Part shown: piece by piece, positions 43,210-54,248 of the stretch
Numbering within the stretch: position 1 is the first letter of the stretch
Layout of the letters: the number at the start of each line of letters is the position of its first letter
Assembly: GCA_947579605.1 (NCBI GenBank)
Contig: OX388317.1
Coordinates: 18,867,384-18,931,383, forward strand
DNA: 64,000 nt
DNA from: Athripsodes cinereus
Lineage: Eukaryota; Arthropoda; Insecta; Trichoptera; Leptoceridae
Direction of reading: 5' to 3'
Program-made: the position numbers and the translations under genes
The notes under the pieces: generated by a model
What the model saw: the letters and a program-made list of their open reading frames with translations, nothing else
The model's database searches: none
What the model was told of the DNA's origin: nothing

Positions 43210-43854
43210 AATAACTATAGATTTTATTCAAAAAAATAATATTTCAAAGGCATTTGATACGTCAATATTTCTCTTTAAATATGAATATCCTTGATATGAG
43301 AGTATTTCATTTTATTTAAAATATCGATATGTTCCTAATTAAAACTCTCACGTATGAAATGAATGAAAAAGAAATTAAAAAAAGCTAAGTAAGTTATAAA
43401 TTTTATTTTGATATGCAGAAGAAAACCAGTTACAACTTTAAAAATACTTTACGATTAGACGAATGTGTGTATTTGACGGGGAACAAATCGGTCGAGAGTA
43501 GTTACAAAGTACCTATGTCGTACGAACGTAATCAAAAAAAGTTTAATTGGTACATAAACTCATTTCGTGAGACCAAAAAAAAGATTTCAACGTGAATAAT
43601 AAATTACATTGCTTACTCAAATTATATTTTTCATCAAAGTTCCGTGAGATAAAAAGTATTTTTGTTTTTAGTATACAAATCGTTTAGAGGAAAAAAATAC
43701 TTAAATAGGATTTTTGGTTTTAATTCTTTTTCCAAATCTAATTGAAAGTACCTACTACCTTTTAAGTTCTTGAAATCAAATAATTATTTTACACTTAAAA
43801 TCTTTTGCTCTTTTCTGATTTCAAATGGAAATTATATATAATTTTTTTTTTTTA
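43210..43854. other. No recognisable feature; weak 60-aa ORF
   Basis: The plus-strand ATG at 43413 opens 60 codons (MQKKTSYNFKNTLRLDECVY and onward) to 43595. Composition is less biased than that of chance ORFs nearby, but there is no domain, splice site or homologue that I recognise. Confidence 0.3.
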
Positions 43855-44052
43855 AGTCAAATGGCCCAGGAATAGATCCTCCAGTATTTTCTATAGGTTT
43901 TTGGGTGAGCTTTGTTCGCTAAACATCACGATAAGATAGTTTACGTCATGTTCATTTTAACGGTGAAGTAGGTATACCAATCATTTAGATTTTTTTTTCT
44001 ATTTTTTCATTGGCACATAGAACACTATATCCATGTTTGTTCCAAGCAATAG
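43855..44052 (+). mobile_element. S1 SINE, strongly degenerate
   Basis: Traces in order: gaatagatcctccagtattt, ttaacggtgaagtaggtata, ccaatcatttagat, cattggcacatagaacacta. It is recognisable only by the order of blocks. Confidence 0.4.
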
Positions 44053-44169
44053 GGTGGTATGGATAGAGACAATCAAAAGGTAATATAAAATTGTATAGAA
44101 AAACATAATGAAACTTGTTTATTTATCGATGAAATTTTTACAATTAACGATTGTACGAGGTTAAATTAA

Positions 44170-44672
44170 TGTCGCCCGGTAGCTTAACAGGACAAAGCAT
44201 ACCTCGCGTTAACTTTCGCTGTCCTGTGATGTACACTACGTTGACATTGCCCCTTATTGTGTGAATATCTTCGTAAATACGCTAATCCCATTTATGATAT
44301 TTTAGCTAATCCTCCGTCATATATTTGTTAATTGAATAAAAGAATCGCGAAATAAAAATATTTATTGGTTGCGACACAATAAAATATTTTGTAGTTGAAT
44401 CCGGCGAAAATTTGTCGTATGCATATTTGTATTTATGGCGCGAAAATGTGTATAACATACTTTAATGAACATGATGAATAATCCTGGCGCTATGATCGAC
44501 TCAAACTGTATTTTAGGTATGTAATTTTTAGTACAACATTTTGACACCGCGGCTCATCTTCGTTGTACTCCTGGCGACACATTAGCTGTGTGCGTGAGTC
44601 ATTTCGTATCCTTGGTATGTTAGTGTTGTCTACAGAGTGATAATAAAGTATTTGTGATCCCTAATTCCGACA
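44170..44672 (+). mobile_element. Possible solo LTR, about 503 bp
   Basis: Starts TGTCGCCCGGTAGC and ends AATTCCGACA, giving 5-bp inverted termini TGTCG/CGACA of the TG...CA type. Near the 3' end it has gataataaagtatttg, which could hold a polyadenylation signal. The composition is less AT-rich than the flanks. No target-site duplication of 4-6 bp is visible and no second LTR or gag/pol lies next to it, so the call is tentative. Confidence 0.4.
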
Positions 44673-45374
44673 AATATTTATTTACTTTTAATGTTATTTA
44701 AATTTTAAACATGTAATCATAAATCAACATTTCACATATAAACACATTTTAGACAATATACTCCACTCCTTTTAAGCATCCTAATGCTTGTGTAAGGAAT
44801 ATTTTTTTATTTATTTATTTGTTATTTTATCAAAAATATTTCCATTATTGTTTTATTTTATTTTTTTGCTACATTGCGCTCATTGATAATATATTTTATG
44901 TTATTTTAAATTAAAATATTTTATTTCCATTTAGGCAGGCACTTACACAATAATTTTGATGTGCGAAACTTATGAATTATTTATGTACTTACTTGTTTAT
45001 AATTTTGTTTTCTTACTTGTGTATGATAATGTTTAGTTAGGTACATCCATATTATTCTGTTGACTTTTAGAGATTGACATATTTATCATTAAGTGTAGGT
45101 ATGCATAAGATCAATAATATTTATTAGGTTTTATTTACCTCTTGATTAATAACTTCGTATCTAAGCATTATGTATGTTCAAAAATGTTCACGGTTATATC
45201 GTATTATGTTTATTTTTAATTCTGTTATAAAAAATAATAATTTTAAGTACATGTACATTAAATACCGTATTTATTACATGTGATCATATTTCTAACTGAT
45301 TGTGTAATTTAATAATAAATTTAATATTAATTTCATGTCGTATATATAAAATATTATATTTTATTTGAAACACC
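44673..45374. other. No recognisable feature
   Basis: AT-rich DNA with no supported content. Confidence 0.45.
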
Positions 45375-45575
45375 TTGTCGTTGTCGCAAATATTATCCGT
45401 TGAAGAACGCTGCGCAGTAGATCATTACGCACTGCACTCGTGTCGTCTCATTCTTTCATTAGTTTGCTGCTGTTCTAGACGCCGGATGGACGTGTGGATT
45501 GTTACTCAAATTTATGACGATCATTATTTTGCATGTTCCGATGTTTTTTTCCATTTTTCAGTCCTTATAATATAA
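45375..45575 (+). other. GC-richer block, open frame of 66 codons
   Basis: The block starts tgtcgttgtcgcaaatatta and holds ctgcgcagtagatcattacg and acgccggatggacgtgtgg. The open frame reads VEERCAVDHYALHSCRLILS and ends LII before a stop. Composition stands out from the AT-rich flanks, but the frame opens at TTG and no domain is seen. It could be a 5' UTR, an exon or a repeat. Confidence 0.25.
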
Positions 45576-45659
45576 TATTTGATACATATATTCACATTTA
45601 TATGTAGATACAATTTTTATAATTGCTGGTAAAAGCAAAAAAATGTAAAATATTCCATT

Positions 45660-45793
45660 TTTATGACTAAAAAAACAAGTAATTCAATAATGTACACTGA
45701 GTGTACATCACCGGAGCGCGTGGATTTTTTTGCGGCCGTAAGGGAAAGGTTAAGGATGGGTTGCCGATTCAAGTTCCATTTTGGTCACTACCA
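45660..45793 (+). CDS. Exon-like block (possible coding exon)
   Basis: From the ATG near 45662 the frame reads MTKKTSNSIMYTECTSPERV then DFFAAVRERLRMGCRFKFHF and GHYQIR. It then meets a donor-like AAG|GTAACA followed by a TAA. The second half has balanced codon use (GCG, GCC, CGC, GTG) unlike the AT-rich surroundings, which hints at real coding sequence. No acceptor with a pyrimidine tract is visible upstream and I do not recognise the peptide. It could also be part of an unknown transposon. Confidence 0.3.
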
Positions 45794-45870
45794 AATAAGG
45801 TAACATTGTCTTTTCTAAGCCTTTAATGATAGTTTCATGTGTTTAATTTACTAACATAATTTATAATTGA

Positions 45871-46093
45871 GGCTATCAATGCAAAAATAGTGTAACCCCA
45901 GACTACTTTAGGACATAATCAGGAATTAAAATTTGGTTCAACTTGTATGAAAAAACTTTTTTTTAGTTATTTTAATTGATTTATTTATTATCTAAAGGGA
46001 AGGGTTATGAAAGTTCATAATGTAAGGAATGTATCTTACACCAGAACCGTAACCATCAAAAATTGGGGTTTCACTCTTCTTGCGCTGATAGCC
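45871..46093. mobile_element. MITE-H copy 2
   Basis: Termini GGCTATCAATGCAA at 45871 and ttgcgctgatagcc ending at 46093 are inverted repeats. Together with agtgtaacccca and ttggggtttcact they extend to about 30 bp. The interior is shared with 34574-34817. LINE-A is inserted 14 bp beyond its right end. Confidence 0.8.
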
Positions 46094-46107
46094 TAAATTG
46101 TTATTTG

Positions 46108-46630
46108 ACATAATTATTACATACATACGCAAGTTAAATATATATGGAAGCGAAACGTGGACATGGCTGAAGAGGGACGAGAGTGGAATAAATGCAGTGG
46201 AGATGCGATCACTGAGAAGAATGGTAGGTAAAACATTGCGTGATAGAGTAGGAAATGAGGATATTAGAAGAATGAGTGGATGCAAGAGGAGTGTTGTTGA
46301 TAGAATGCGTTTAAATTAATTGAAATGGTTTGGTCATGTGGAGCGAATGGATGGTGTAAGATTGACGAAGAGGGTGTATTTATCTGAAAGAGAGGGTGTG
46401 AGAAAGTGCGGACGTCCAAGAACTACGTGGCTTAACCACGTGGATCAAAATCTCAAGGACGGTCGCGTGTTAAGTAAGAGGAATCGGCGTGCATGTATGA
46501 GAAACTGGATGAATGTAAAAGAAGCGAAAGAAGTATGTTAGGATAGAACGACATGGCGTTCCGTTCTCTCTGCCTATCCCACCTGGGACACGGCGTGAGG
46601 GTATAGTGTAGCATAGTAACATAATTATTA
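46108..46630 (+). mobile_element. LINE-A insertion, co-linear, with 12-bp TSD
   Basis: ACATAATTATTA at 46108-46119 and 46619-46630 brackets 499 bp. The coding order is YGSETWTWLKRDESGINAVE, RSLRRMVGKTLRDRVGNE, CKRSVVDRMRLN-stop, LKWFGHVERMDGVRLTKRVY, GVRKCGRPRTTWLNHVDQ, SKRNRRACMRNWMNVKEAKE, stop, DRTTWRSVLSAYPTWDTA and a stop, then gtgagggtatagtgtagcat as tail. It has two in-frame stops and is 5' truncated downstream of the RT core. It provides the co-linear reference for the inverted copy at 6500. Confidence 0.9.
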
Positions 46631-47004
46631 TGTTTGCGTAATAAACGGTCACTATACAAGTGACATGTGCGTCGCCAGAGGATCTAAGGGATTTGATAAA
46701 CGCACAATTCATGAGAATGTCATAGTACCTATTATTATTATGAAATGAATCCCAAACGTGGCTTTAAATTATACAAGTCGTGATATTAATATAGGTACCA
46801 AATACTATGAATATGTTAGGGACGGATGTAATTTACAATATGCGTAGTACGGTGACTACCTAGTACTACAGACAGCATCAGCGCCTCGTACAGTAAGTTT
46901 ACATTTGTTATTTTACGCGTCTCATCAAACAATGGGTTAAAACTCTTATGATGTATCACGTACCTACTTAGAATTTTGAATTCTTAGTAGACTTAAAATA
47001 ATAA
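46631..47004. other. No recognisable feature
   Basis: A donor-like tacagtaagttt occurs near 46898 in slightly GC-richer sequence. I could not define an exon. Confidence 0.35.
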
Positions 47005-47105
47005 TAATAAACAATTTATTGTCAAAATAAATTTTACAAAAGGCGTATATGTATATTGCCTTGAGGCAATGTCTTCCAGTAAATTTACAATGTATAATAT
47101 TCAAT
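47005..47105 (-). mobile_element. LINE-W 3' UTR with GCCTTGAGGC stem
   Basis: Mirror copy of 33180-33295: acaatttattgtcaaaataa, tattgccttgaggcaatgtc and ttccagtaaatttac, preceded by an (ATA)n tail. Confidence 0.65.
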
Positions 47106-47160
47106 GTTTGATAAGTATGTTTTAGTATAAAGTGAGTTTAGATCAATTTAAGTACACACA

Positions 47161-47362
47161 GAATCACGGCATTACCCGCACGTGGGGTAGCCAGCAGACC
47201 AACTGCACTTAACGAACATGCAAATTGTCCTCTCCGTGCCAAAAAAAAGTTAAGACATTTAGGAAGGGAAGCATACCTTATCGCTGAACTGAAAATGTTA
47301 AGTGTCTTATACGTGATACCTGTCTCTTATAGGACACACGAAAACATAGGACAGAAAAATAT
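47161..47362 (-). mobile_element. S1 SINE, most of the element
   Basis: Clear minus-strand blocks: atcacggcattacccgcacg, tggggtagccagcagacc, aaattgtcctctccgtgcca, taccttatcgctgaactgaa, ctcttataggacacacgaaa. The 5' end and the tail are missing. Confidence 0.8.
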
Positions 47363-48439
47363 TATAATATAAAATATAAAAAAATAATTATTGATAGTTA
47401 ATTGTAAATTGTGAATATGTTGGTACCTGAGTACATTACAGTACCACCCCTCCTTTTTCCTTAAATTGATATGCCAATCGTTGTATAGTTTAAGACTGAC
47501 GGCAGTTCTCTGCCATAGTCTAATAAAGAGTTAAGAAAGAGCTTTATAATCCTTTTTCTTATTTTGTATAAAAAATCTTCCATCAGAACCACAAGGGTCT
47601 TGTATCAATTGAGTCACTGCAACCAGCTATAGTTGTTTACAGTAAGGTTTTCTCTCTACTCTTCCTCTACACTATTTGGTTGATTACTTATATTATATTG
47701 GATTTATCCAAGACATGACCTATTTATGATTATAGTCTATACCTACATTAGTAAATATAGATCTGTTAATATATTCAATAAGTGTAAAGCGAGAAGTATG
47801 TATGTCAATATATTAGTGTAAGGACACAGAATGTTTGCATGTAATTACTCCCTATAAATTATTGATCCCAAAGGATCAAGTGAATTTGGAAATTTTCACA
47901 AAATCCTGATTTATTCGATTCACATAATCTCTTCATTAATTTTATACCCTTTTCCATGACGAAAAACGAACGTAAACAACAACCGACCCAAGTCAAATGG
48001 GACGTAATATTTCCTATTAATTACATCCATATCACAAAATATATTATCATTTATTATTATTCGATATTGTGAGCCAACAATTAGGTGCATTGATTTCACA
48101 GACTGTATGGCAAGTGTATACTGATAAATAATTAATTGGGAATCGTAGCTCGAAATAATGAAATGAATGCAGAGTTGAATAATAAAAATTATCAAGTCAC
48201 GGGGCCCTCTCTCTGCTTTTAACAGAATACAAACAGATTTAAGACAGGATTTACTTATTACCACTTTCAGGAGCAAGTTGAAAACATTACCGTTCAGGAG
48301 AAGTCATGGCGCTCTTGAGATGGTCACGGATCAATAAATGGAACCATATATAAATCGTCCATATTGTTATCATCATCAAATCTGAATGCAAGATAATTGT
48401 TCAGGTTTTCACGGTCTCTATTTATTTATTTTATTTTTC
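47363..48439. other. Mostly no recognisable feature
   Basis: About 1.1 kb. A phrase near 48290-48370 (ctcttgagatggtcacggat) may be a decayed LINE-E end. The 118-codon minus open frame at 47920-48276 has no recognisable domain. Confidence 0.35.
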
Positions 48440-48555
48440 TTGTACATCATCTTTCATATAACAAATAAAACAAAGCAATATACACAAGAAAAAATGTGAT
48501 GATGTGCAGTGGCGAGATTATCACTATATAGTGATTTCTTCCATCTAACCACTCT
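48440..48555 (-). mobile_element. LINE-W-type 3' UTR remnant
   Basis: The block gcagtggcgagattatcact then tagtgatttcttccatctaa parallels cgagtttatcgc...cttccaactaa of LINE-W. A second similar remnant is at 51365-51545. Both are diverged. Confidence 0.4.
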
Positions 48556-48557
48556 AC

Positions 48558-48709
48558 CATCTTGTTTGGTGGTAGTTAGGATCTCCGTGTGGTGTTCATT
48601 TTCTCGATCGTGCTGTCCCTATCTTCAGAAGTGTAACAGTACATTCCTCAAAAGCTCGAGGAAACAAGTAGGTACCTCACGGAGTTCCCGACAACCACCA
48701 AACAAGATG
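48558..48709. repeat. Inverted repeat of 152 bp, about 32-bp arms
   Basis: The left arm CATCTTGTTTGGTGGTAG with atctccgtg pairs with the right arm cacggagttcccgacaacca ccaaacaagatg (split here by a space only for reading). Mismatches are few. It is either a foldback MITE or a small inverted duplication next to the LINE remnant. Confidence 0.65.
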
Positions 48710-49173
48710 AATGCAAGGTGTTTGATATCTTATAAAAGTTGTTTTACCACTATTATTTTATAATTGAGTTAGTATCATTTTTATTTTTATATTTTTTTAT
48801 ACAAGGTTGTGTTAGTAGCAGGTATTGTTTACACAATACAATTATATTGCTCGTGTTATTTTCATACATTTTTCATCAGGCTTATCGGAAAATTTGTAAT
48901 CAAAATGATTCATTGTTTAATAAAGCAATTTTATTACGTAACGAAAAATATTATTGGTATTATTATCCGAAAATTTATTTATTTTTATTGTGAAGTTCCA
49001 CGTGACGGATAAATTTATTTACTTTTTTATATACGTACCCAATAGAGGAATAATAATTAGAGTTTGCGCTTGTTCATTTAAAATATGTGGTAAATTATGT
49101 TTGGTGTTTGGTATGCAGATGTTTAAAACTTCAACTTATGAGTTGGAGTTAGCAGGAGTTGTGTGTCGATTTC

Positions 49174-49297
49174 TTATGGCCGGTTTCAATAATCTATCTA
49201 TCCGCTCCTGTCGATTGAAATCTATTGTGTTCTATATTTTGAATCATACATTTCAATCGATAGTCACGGATAGATAGGTTATTGAAACCGGCCATTA
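49174..49297. mobile_element. MITE with TTA TSD (PIF/Harbinger-like)
   Basis: TTA at 49174-49176 and 49295-49297 flanks a 118-bp element with ends TGGCCGGTTTCAATAA and TTATTGAAACCGGCCA. The arms extend about 45 bp with few mismatches, so the whole unit folds back. A 3-bp TWA duplication is typical of PIF/Harbinger elements (established knowledge). The superfamily is inferred from that alone. Confidence 0.8.
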
Positions 49298-49534
49298 ATC
49301 ATCTTCGCGGATTGGTTTGACTAGCCCTTCGGGTAGGGTACTATGGGGCCACCAGTGAAGATATTTTTCATATATATCCAAATATATGGAGGATCCTTTC
49401 AATGATGTTAATCTAAATAATATCCATTAGAGCAAACTGATTAAATTAAAAAAAAAAATGTTTGTTAACTTAATTTTATTGAATTTTTACCTTTACTTTT
49501 ATAATATTATTTTTGTAATGAATTACTTACTTCC

Positions 49535-49735
49535 TTCCGATGGCCGAATAGCCCTTGCAGGATCTTTGCCTCCGAAACGATGGAACGATGGATCACCAAG
49601 CCTTTCTATCTTAAGCAATGGACTGCCAGTCGTCTTTAGCATTTAGCTCCTCTAGATCTCGGTTGATGTTATCCAACAATCTTTGTCATGGTTTGCCTAA
49701 CGGTCTTCTGCCCTCGGGTATACCCTGCAGAATAC
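49535..49735 (-). mobile_element. LINE-G ORF2 C-terminal relic
   Basis: On the minus strand the coding sense contains aacatcaaccgagatctaga, ggagctaaatgctaaagacg and ggcaaagatcctgcaagggc. It matches the plus-strand copy at 62828-63000 (DNINRDLEELNTKDDWHSIA). Small indels break the frame here. Confidence 0.75.
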
Positions 49736-50154
49736 CGTTGTTTTGTAATGAATTAAGAAAAATTAACTAAAGAGGAAAGCAATGTTTCCTCCTTTCGTTC
49801 TATATGAAAAATAGAGCAGTAAGCTATCAAGGCATCAAGACCAACGGCTTAATTGTTAGATAATACTAAAATAAATTAATTTAAAAGCTGATCAAAATCG
49901 TAATGGATATAGTTTAAAATTACAAAATTCTGAAATATGGTAAATTATTAATCATATAATTAAATAGTAAACTTTAATTATAATAGCCAATCTAAAAGTA
50001 CAAACTACGTGAAAATGTAGTATAAATGTTTCAGTTTAATTAAATTTAGCATTCTTCATCTATATTCTAATATAGGAAATTCTATTAATGGATGTATATT
50101 TATGAAATATTAGAAATTTTTAACTTCATCATGTATTTGTAAGGATAAATTTAT

Positions 50155-50260
50155 CCATGGGCATCGAAAGCGATCTGTTAAGCCAGCCTAGAGCCAATTT
50201 GTAAGCATTGGGACTCTCTTCACACTTCTTCTCGTTGAATTTCGTACAATATTACAGCAT
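50155..50260 (+). repeat. Repeat-F copy 1
   Basis: The block agccagcctagagccaattt then gtaagcattggga recurs at 58141-58270 (plus) and 61215-61345 (minus). It is probably the 3' part of an unidentified retroelement. Confidence 0.6.
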
Positions 50261-50364
50261 CGTATAGGAAAACATTATTCTTCAGTATTGAGATAATTTG
50301 ACATTATTTTCTCCCTATTTGTGCCTTGTATCGTAAATTTAGAAGCAATTCATCTATCTATCTA

Positions 50365-50560
50365 TGTCATCACATGGTGTTGCGCAATTAAGATAGCGAA
50401 TAGACTAACTGCACGTTATCATACAAGATATTCTCACAGTGCTTTATGTAATGATCATGTAGGCTATCTTCTTCGTTCTTTGAAAAAATAAGTCATTTGA
50501 GTTGGATGGCAAAACTCATCATTGCATTGGATTGGAAATATTAAATGTCTTATAATATGT
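50365..50560 (-). mobile_element. S1 SINE, degenerate
   Basis: Traces of tcatcacatggtgttgcgca, gactaactgcacgttatc, gttggatggcaaaactcatc and aaatattaaatgtctt in S1 order on the minus strand. Confidence 0.45.
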
Positions 50561-50611
50561 AAGTGATGAAACAAAATAAAGCATTTTACCCACATACATT
50601 TTAAAAGGGCA

Positions 50612-50781
50612 CACTGAGAAAAATACTCAAAACGAATCATTGGTAAATTTACCAACAACTTGTTTGCGAAGAGTTAATATTTTTGATTCGTATTAATGAA
50701 TCGTTTGTACGATCTCTGGTCCTAATCTGATAGTACGTACCAATGATTCGTTGTGAAATTTCGTTAGTATTTTTCTCAGTG
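50612..50781. mobile_element. MITE with CACTGAGAAAAATACT ends
   Basis: The left end cactgagaaaaatactcaaa and cgaatcattggta is complementary to the right end taccaatgattcgttgtg and agtatttttctcagtg. The element is 170 bp and non-coding. No unambiguous TSD is visible, so the superfamily is open. Confidence 0.75.
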
Positions 50782-50961
50782 CAGTGCCCACTAAAAACCT
50801 CGTACCGTATCAGGAAATATGTACCTACCTATTAAACGGCACAATACACAAATAGGATTTAATTATGTTAGGAAGAGAGAAATGCTGCCCCAAGGAAACA
50901 CTCTAGATTCAAATTCCACAAAAAAAAAAACAAAAACGAAGGGAACGAATGAGAACATGAT

Positions 50962-51270
50962 CTATTCTGTAAGCAGTATCGTCAGGTAGTTGATGGGGAG
51001 ATTAGGCTGCGATGAAACTACAAAAGATGTTGAAGACGAATAAGTTTTTCCTTTTGGCCACTTAATCCGCATTTCAACTGATCCAAATGCTGGACCACGA
51101 CCAACAGTGAACATATTATTTTCTCTTTGATATCGGCTTAAGAACATTTCTATAAAATACGTTTGGATTTAGTAGGCAAGATATTGCAGAATATTAATCC
51201 TTAACTGGTGCAGGCGCGAATTGAACCCATCATTACAAAGGAATTGTGTTGTCTAGTATCTACTCAATAC
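50962..51270 (-). other. Unclassified block with a tRNA B-box-like motif
   Basis: The minus strand has GGGTTCAATTCG, similar to a B box, near 51215-51226, followed by a downstream body. That body holds a 61-codon open frame ending NLPINYLTILLTE, with VGRGPAFGSVEMRIKWPKG in the middle. No A box is convincing. It could be a SINE or a decayed gene fragment. Confidence 0.3.
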
Positions 51271-51364
51271 CAGTATTCAATTCATTTTTGTTACATAAGA
51301 AAAACAGCAAATTAATATAGGTAGATAATTATGAAAAATTGGATAATATGTAATGGTAAGATTA

Positions 51365-51545
51365 TTTTTTTTATTTTTATTTTATAGTTTACGCAAACAT
51401 ACAGTTATTACAATACATAGGTAATACAAATAGATAAAAAAAAATTGGCACAGAAACTAGCAAACTTTACTAACACATTATCTAACTAGCTAACACATAA
51501 GATTATCACTATTTTAATGATTTCTTTCATCTCACTCGGTATCTA
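51365..51545 (-). mobile_element. LINE-W-type 3' UTR remnant
   Basis: Similar to 48440-48555: ctaacacataagattatcac then taatgatttctttcatctca, behind an AT-rich tail at 51365-51395. It is diverged. The stretch 51546-52034 shows nothing firm. Confidence 0.35.
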
Positions 51546-52034
51546 CATACTGTTGTAATCTTAATAACATAGATTTGTAAATTATATAAAAATATGTGAA
51601 AATTTAATGGGAAAATATCGCAATATGTGAATACTATGAAACTAATGTACCACCGACATTATTTTTATGATCAAGTCATTTTTGATAATAGGTTTAATAT
51701 AAAGCTGATAACAATAGTTTACCTACGCATGTATGTGGGAAAAATAAAATATGTTCCCTGCTTGATTGTTATCATTCTCCCTTATCTTCTTTCCGTAGGT
51801 AGAAAGTAGGTTGTACATTTTCTGAAATAAATTGGCACAGGTTGAGGGGTTGACAGCTTTCACGTTATAATGAGAAGTCTTTTAACACGTGACCTCATCG
51901 GCATGGGGGTGTTTTACAACCTTATAATATTATTGGACTCTGTAAAAAAAGGGACAGGTAATAGGTACTAAACATTACTCTTAGTATCATTGATTGGAAT
52001 AAAATACGACTATTTTTTAAAACTAAATATCTTC

Positions 52035-52320
52035 CTACACTACCACGTCATCTCCCCCAAGGAGGGTGGCTAAATAATCTGTTTGCTGTTTGGTCATTTG
52101 GTTTTCTTGATTTTAATATAATTTGTTTTGTTATAATTTTGTCACTGTTAAACTTATACATTGTATGTATAATTATGTATATTTAAACATGTAATAGGCT
52201 TATGCCGTGAATTTTATAAAATAAATAAATATATTTTACATATTTTGTAGTTCTTTCTCTCTGTGCCAATAAAGAATAAAATATTTAGAATGAGGGGCAT
52301 TAATCATCGCTGACTTGGGA
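52035..52320 (-). mobile_element. S1 SINE split by a TAAA-tail LINE end
   Basis: Left S1 piece: ctaccacgtcatctccccca and aggagggtggctaaa. Right piece: ctttctctctgtgccaataa and taatcatcgctgacttggga. A plus-strand LINE 3' end lies between (52105-52232). The pieces are consecutive in S1, so the LINE inserted into it. Confidence 0.7.
52105..52232 (+). mobile_element. TAAA-tail LINE 3' end nested in S1
   Basis: The phrase tttaaacatgtaataggctt, then atgccgtgaattttataaaa and taaataaata, is a minimal 5'-truncated LINE end inside an S1 copy. Confidence 0.65.
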
Positions 52321-52779
52321 ATGTTCGAGAACAATTATAATAACTTAGTGAGAAACCTGTTTAATGTCGGCAACTGCACAAAACACGTGATTAATATTTT
52401 CGAAATAAAACAAAATTATATGTTCATGGTGCCGCGGAATACAAAATATGTATCGTTATTTTTGATGTTTGTTTTTCCGATGTTCATAAAATATCATATA
52501 TAAGATATTCAAATAAATAATATCTTAAATTTGGCAATGGCATAGAATACTTCATTAAAATTTGAATACATATTTTGGTTTCAATAGTTTTAAAAAGTTA
52601 AATTTTTGGGTGTTATTATTTTTAAACTAGCTAAAAATTTCTAATTTAAAATGTGAATTAGTGAATAATATTTGTGACAATTATTAATACCTTCAATTGG
52701 AACTCACATAAAATTCTCGCCTTTTAATTAATTTGTGACAACCACAAGTTTAGTGTTTTCAAAATTTTAAAATTGTTAC

Positions 52780-52862
52780 ATAAAAATAATAGGCGCCCTT
52801 GAGACGGTCTAGGGACTGTTAAACGGCGTCAAAACAAAATCATCCATAACCAACATCATCAC
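52780..52862 (+). mobile_element. LINE-E 3' end
   Basis: The sequence aataggcgcccttgagacgg, tctagggactgttaaacggc, gtcaaaacaaaatcatccat and a CATCATCACCATC tail. It is the plus-strand twin of 35385-35460. Confidence 0.75.
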
Positions 52863-53069
52863 CATCAATAGTATGCTTCCCATCCTTAAGCCTTAATATT
52901 TTTAATGGCTTGATGGTGATGTATAGAATATCCTCATTTTTACCTAACGCTTCATTGATTACTTTACACGACATTGATTCTTAGAAAGACGTGTTTAACG
53001 TTAAACACTTGCAGTCCGATGGAAATATATATATTATCGTGAGACAGTGTTTGTAAAACCAAATTTGAA

Positions 53070-53128
53070 TCTCTTAAGTTTTTGAGTGTCTCTTTCCTAC
53101 TTGAGGGAGATGTCGTGATGGGATGAAA
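53070..53128 (+). mobile_element. S1 SINE fragment, rearranged
   Basis: The phrase aagtttttgagtgtctcttt (5' block) is fused to cctacttgagggagatgtcg and tgatggga (3' block), which implies an S1 copy with a large internal deletion. Confidence 0.45.
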
Positions 53129-53695
53129 GACATAGAAAAATATTAAATCTGAATTATTCAAAAATATAATAAATTTTGAGTATAAAATTATTAAAGACGT
53201 AAAATAATTCTACCCGCCTTAAATTTCTTACGTCCTAGCAAAAAAGTCAAATTACCTTTTTGTACAAAAAAAAACTGTACAAAAAGAAACACATCTTGGT
53301 TTTTACAAAAAAAAATATATAAAAGGTATGTTTCCAAACAACATTTTTAAAAACGACAAATACATTAAATTTGTTAAATGAGAAACGGAGCAAAAAATAA
53401 ATGGAAAAAAGAACTTCTTAAAAGTTTGATAAGAATATTTAAATAAGTTTCTTTTTTCGGGAGCTTTGTTACATTTTAGTGATTTCGGCATGTGTATGGA
53501 AAATAAACTTTTCTCGAAAACTTGATTCCTTTTTTTAAATTCTAAACATCCAAACAACAACAACAACTCTTTGAAAATACATGTTTTAAAGTTATTTTGT
53601 ACTCAACACTTCAAAGAAAATTTTGACTTTAATTTTTGGATAGCAGAAGAATACAGATATTCACAATTTTTTTTGAAAAAAAAAAAACTATATAT
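53129..53695. other. No recognisable feature
   Basis: AT-rich sequence with A- and T-runs. Confidence 0.45.
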
Positions 53696-54248
53696 TCCCG
53701 TGAAATTCTTGGAAAAGAATAAATCTCCCACTCTTCTATAAACTTTCGATTATCCTGTTAAAGGCCAGTATTCGTCAAATTCGTTCTTTTGATACATTAA
53801 ATTTAACGTCCAATTATTAGTTATTTATTTTATTTATTATTTCAATATACGGCTTGAGCCTTTAGCATGTTTAAAATATAATTATGGAAAATGCATGACA
53901 GACTGACAGACAGCACGCTTAAACAAGACAAGGAGCAACTATGAAAAAAGGACAATACACAATAAAAAAACAGTATGATAAATATAATACATATAAACCA
54001 TTCAATAAAACTTTTTTTAAATTAATTGATAAAAGACAAAACTAGCAGTAAATCATCAAAATTGGGAAATTCAACATAAAATTTAAGATTATTAAAATAT
54101 ATAATTATAAAATATTTAATATCACAAACAAATAATCAAGACAAGAGAGAATAAAGGACAAAAACCCATTCTGAATGTTTTAATGTTTATAAGTACGAAG
54201 AGAATTACTTGCATGCAATAAGTCCGCTGGTTATACCACTTGTAAAAA
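53696..54248 (+). mobile_element. S1 SINE split by a TAAA-tail LINE
   Basis: The 5' piece (53696-53815) reads cccgtgaaattcttggaaaa, gaataaatctcccactcttc and gattatcctgttaaaggcca. The 3' piece (about 54160-54248) reads cccattctgaatgttttaat, acgaagagaattacttgcat and aagtccgctggttatacca. A minus-strand LINE end (53816-54160) lies between. Confidence 0.75.
53816..54160 (-). mobile_element. TAAA-tail LINE 3' UTR nested in S1
   Basis: The minus strand ends aaacatgctaaaggctcaag, CCGTATATTG and a TAAA-like tail at 53816-53845. The UTR is A/T-rich with gactgacagacagcacgct. It has no coding content. Confidence 0.7.
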
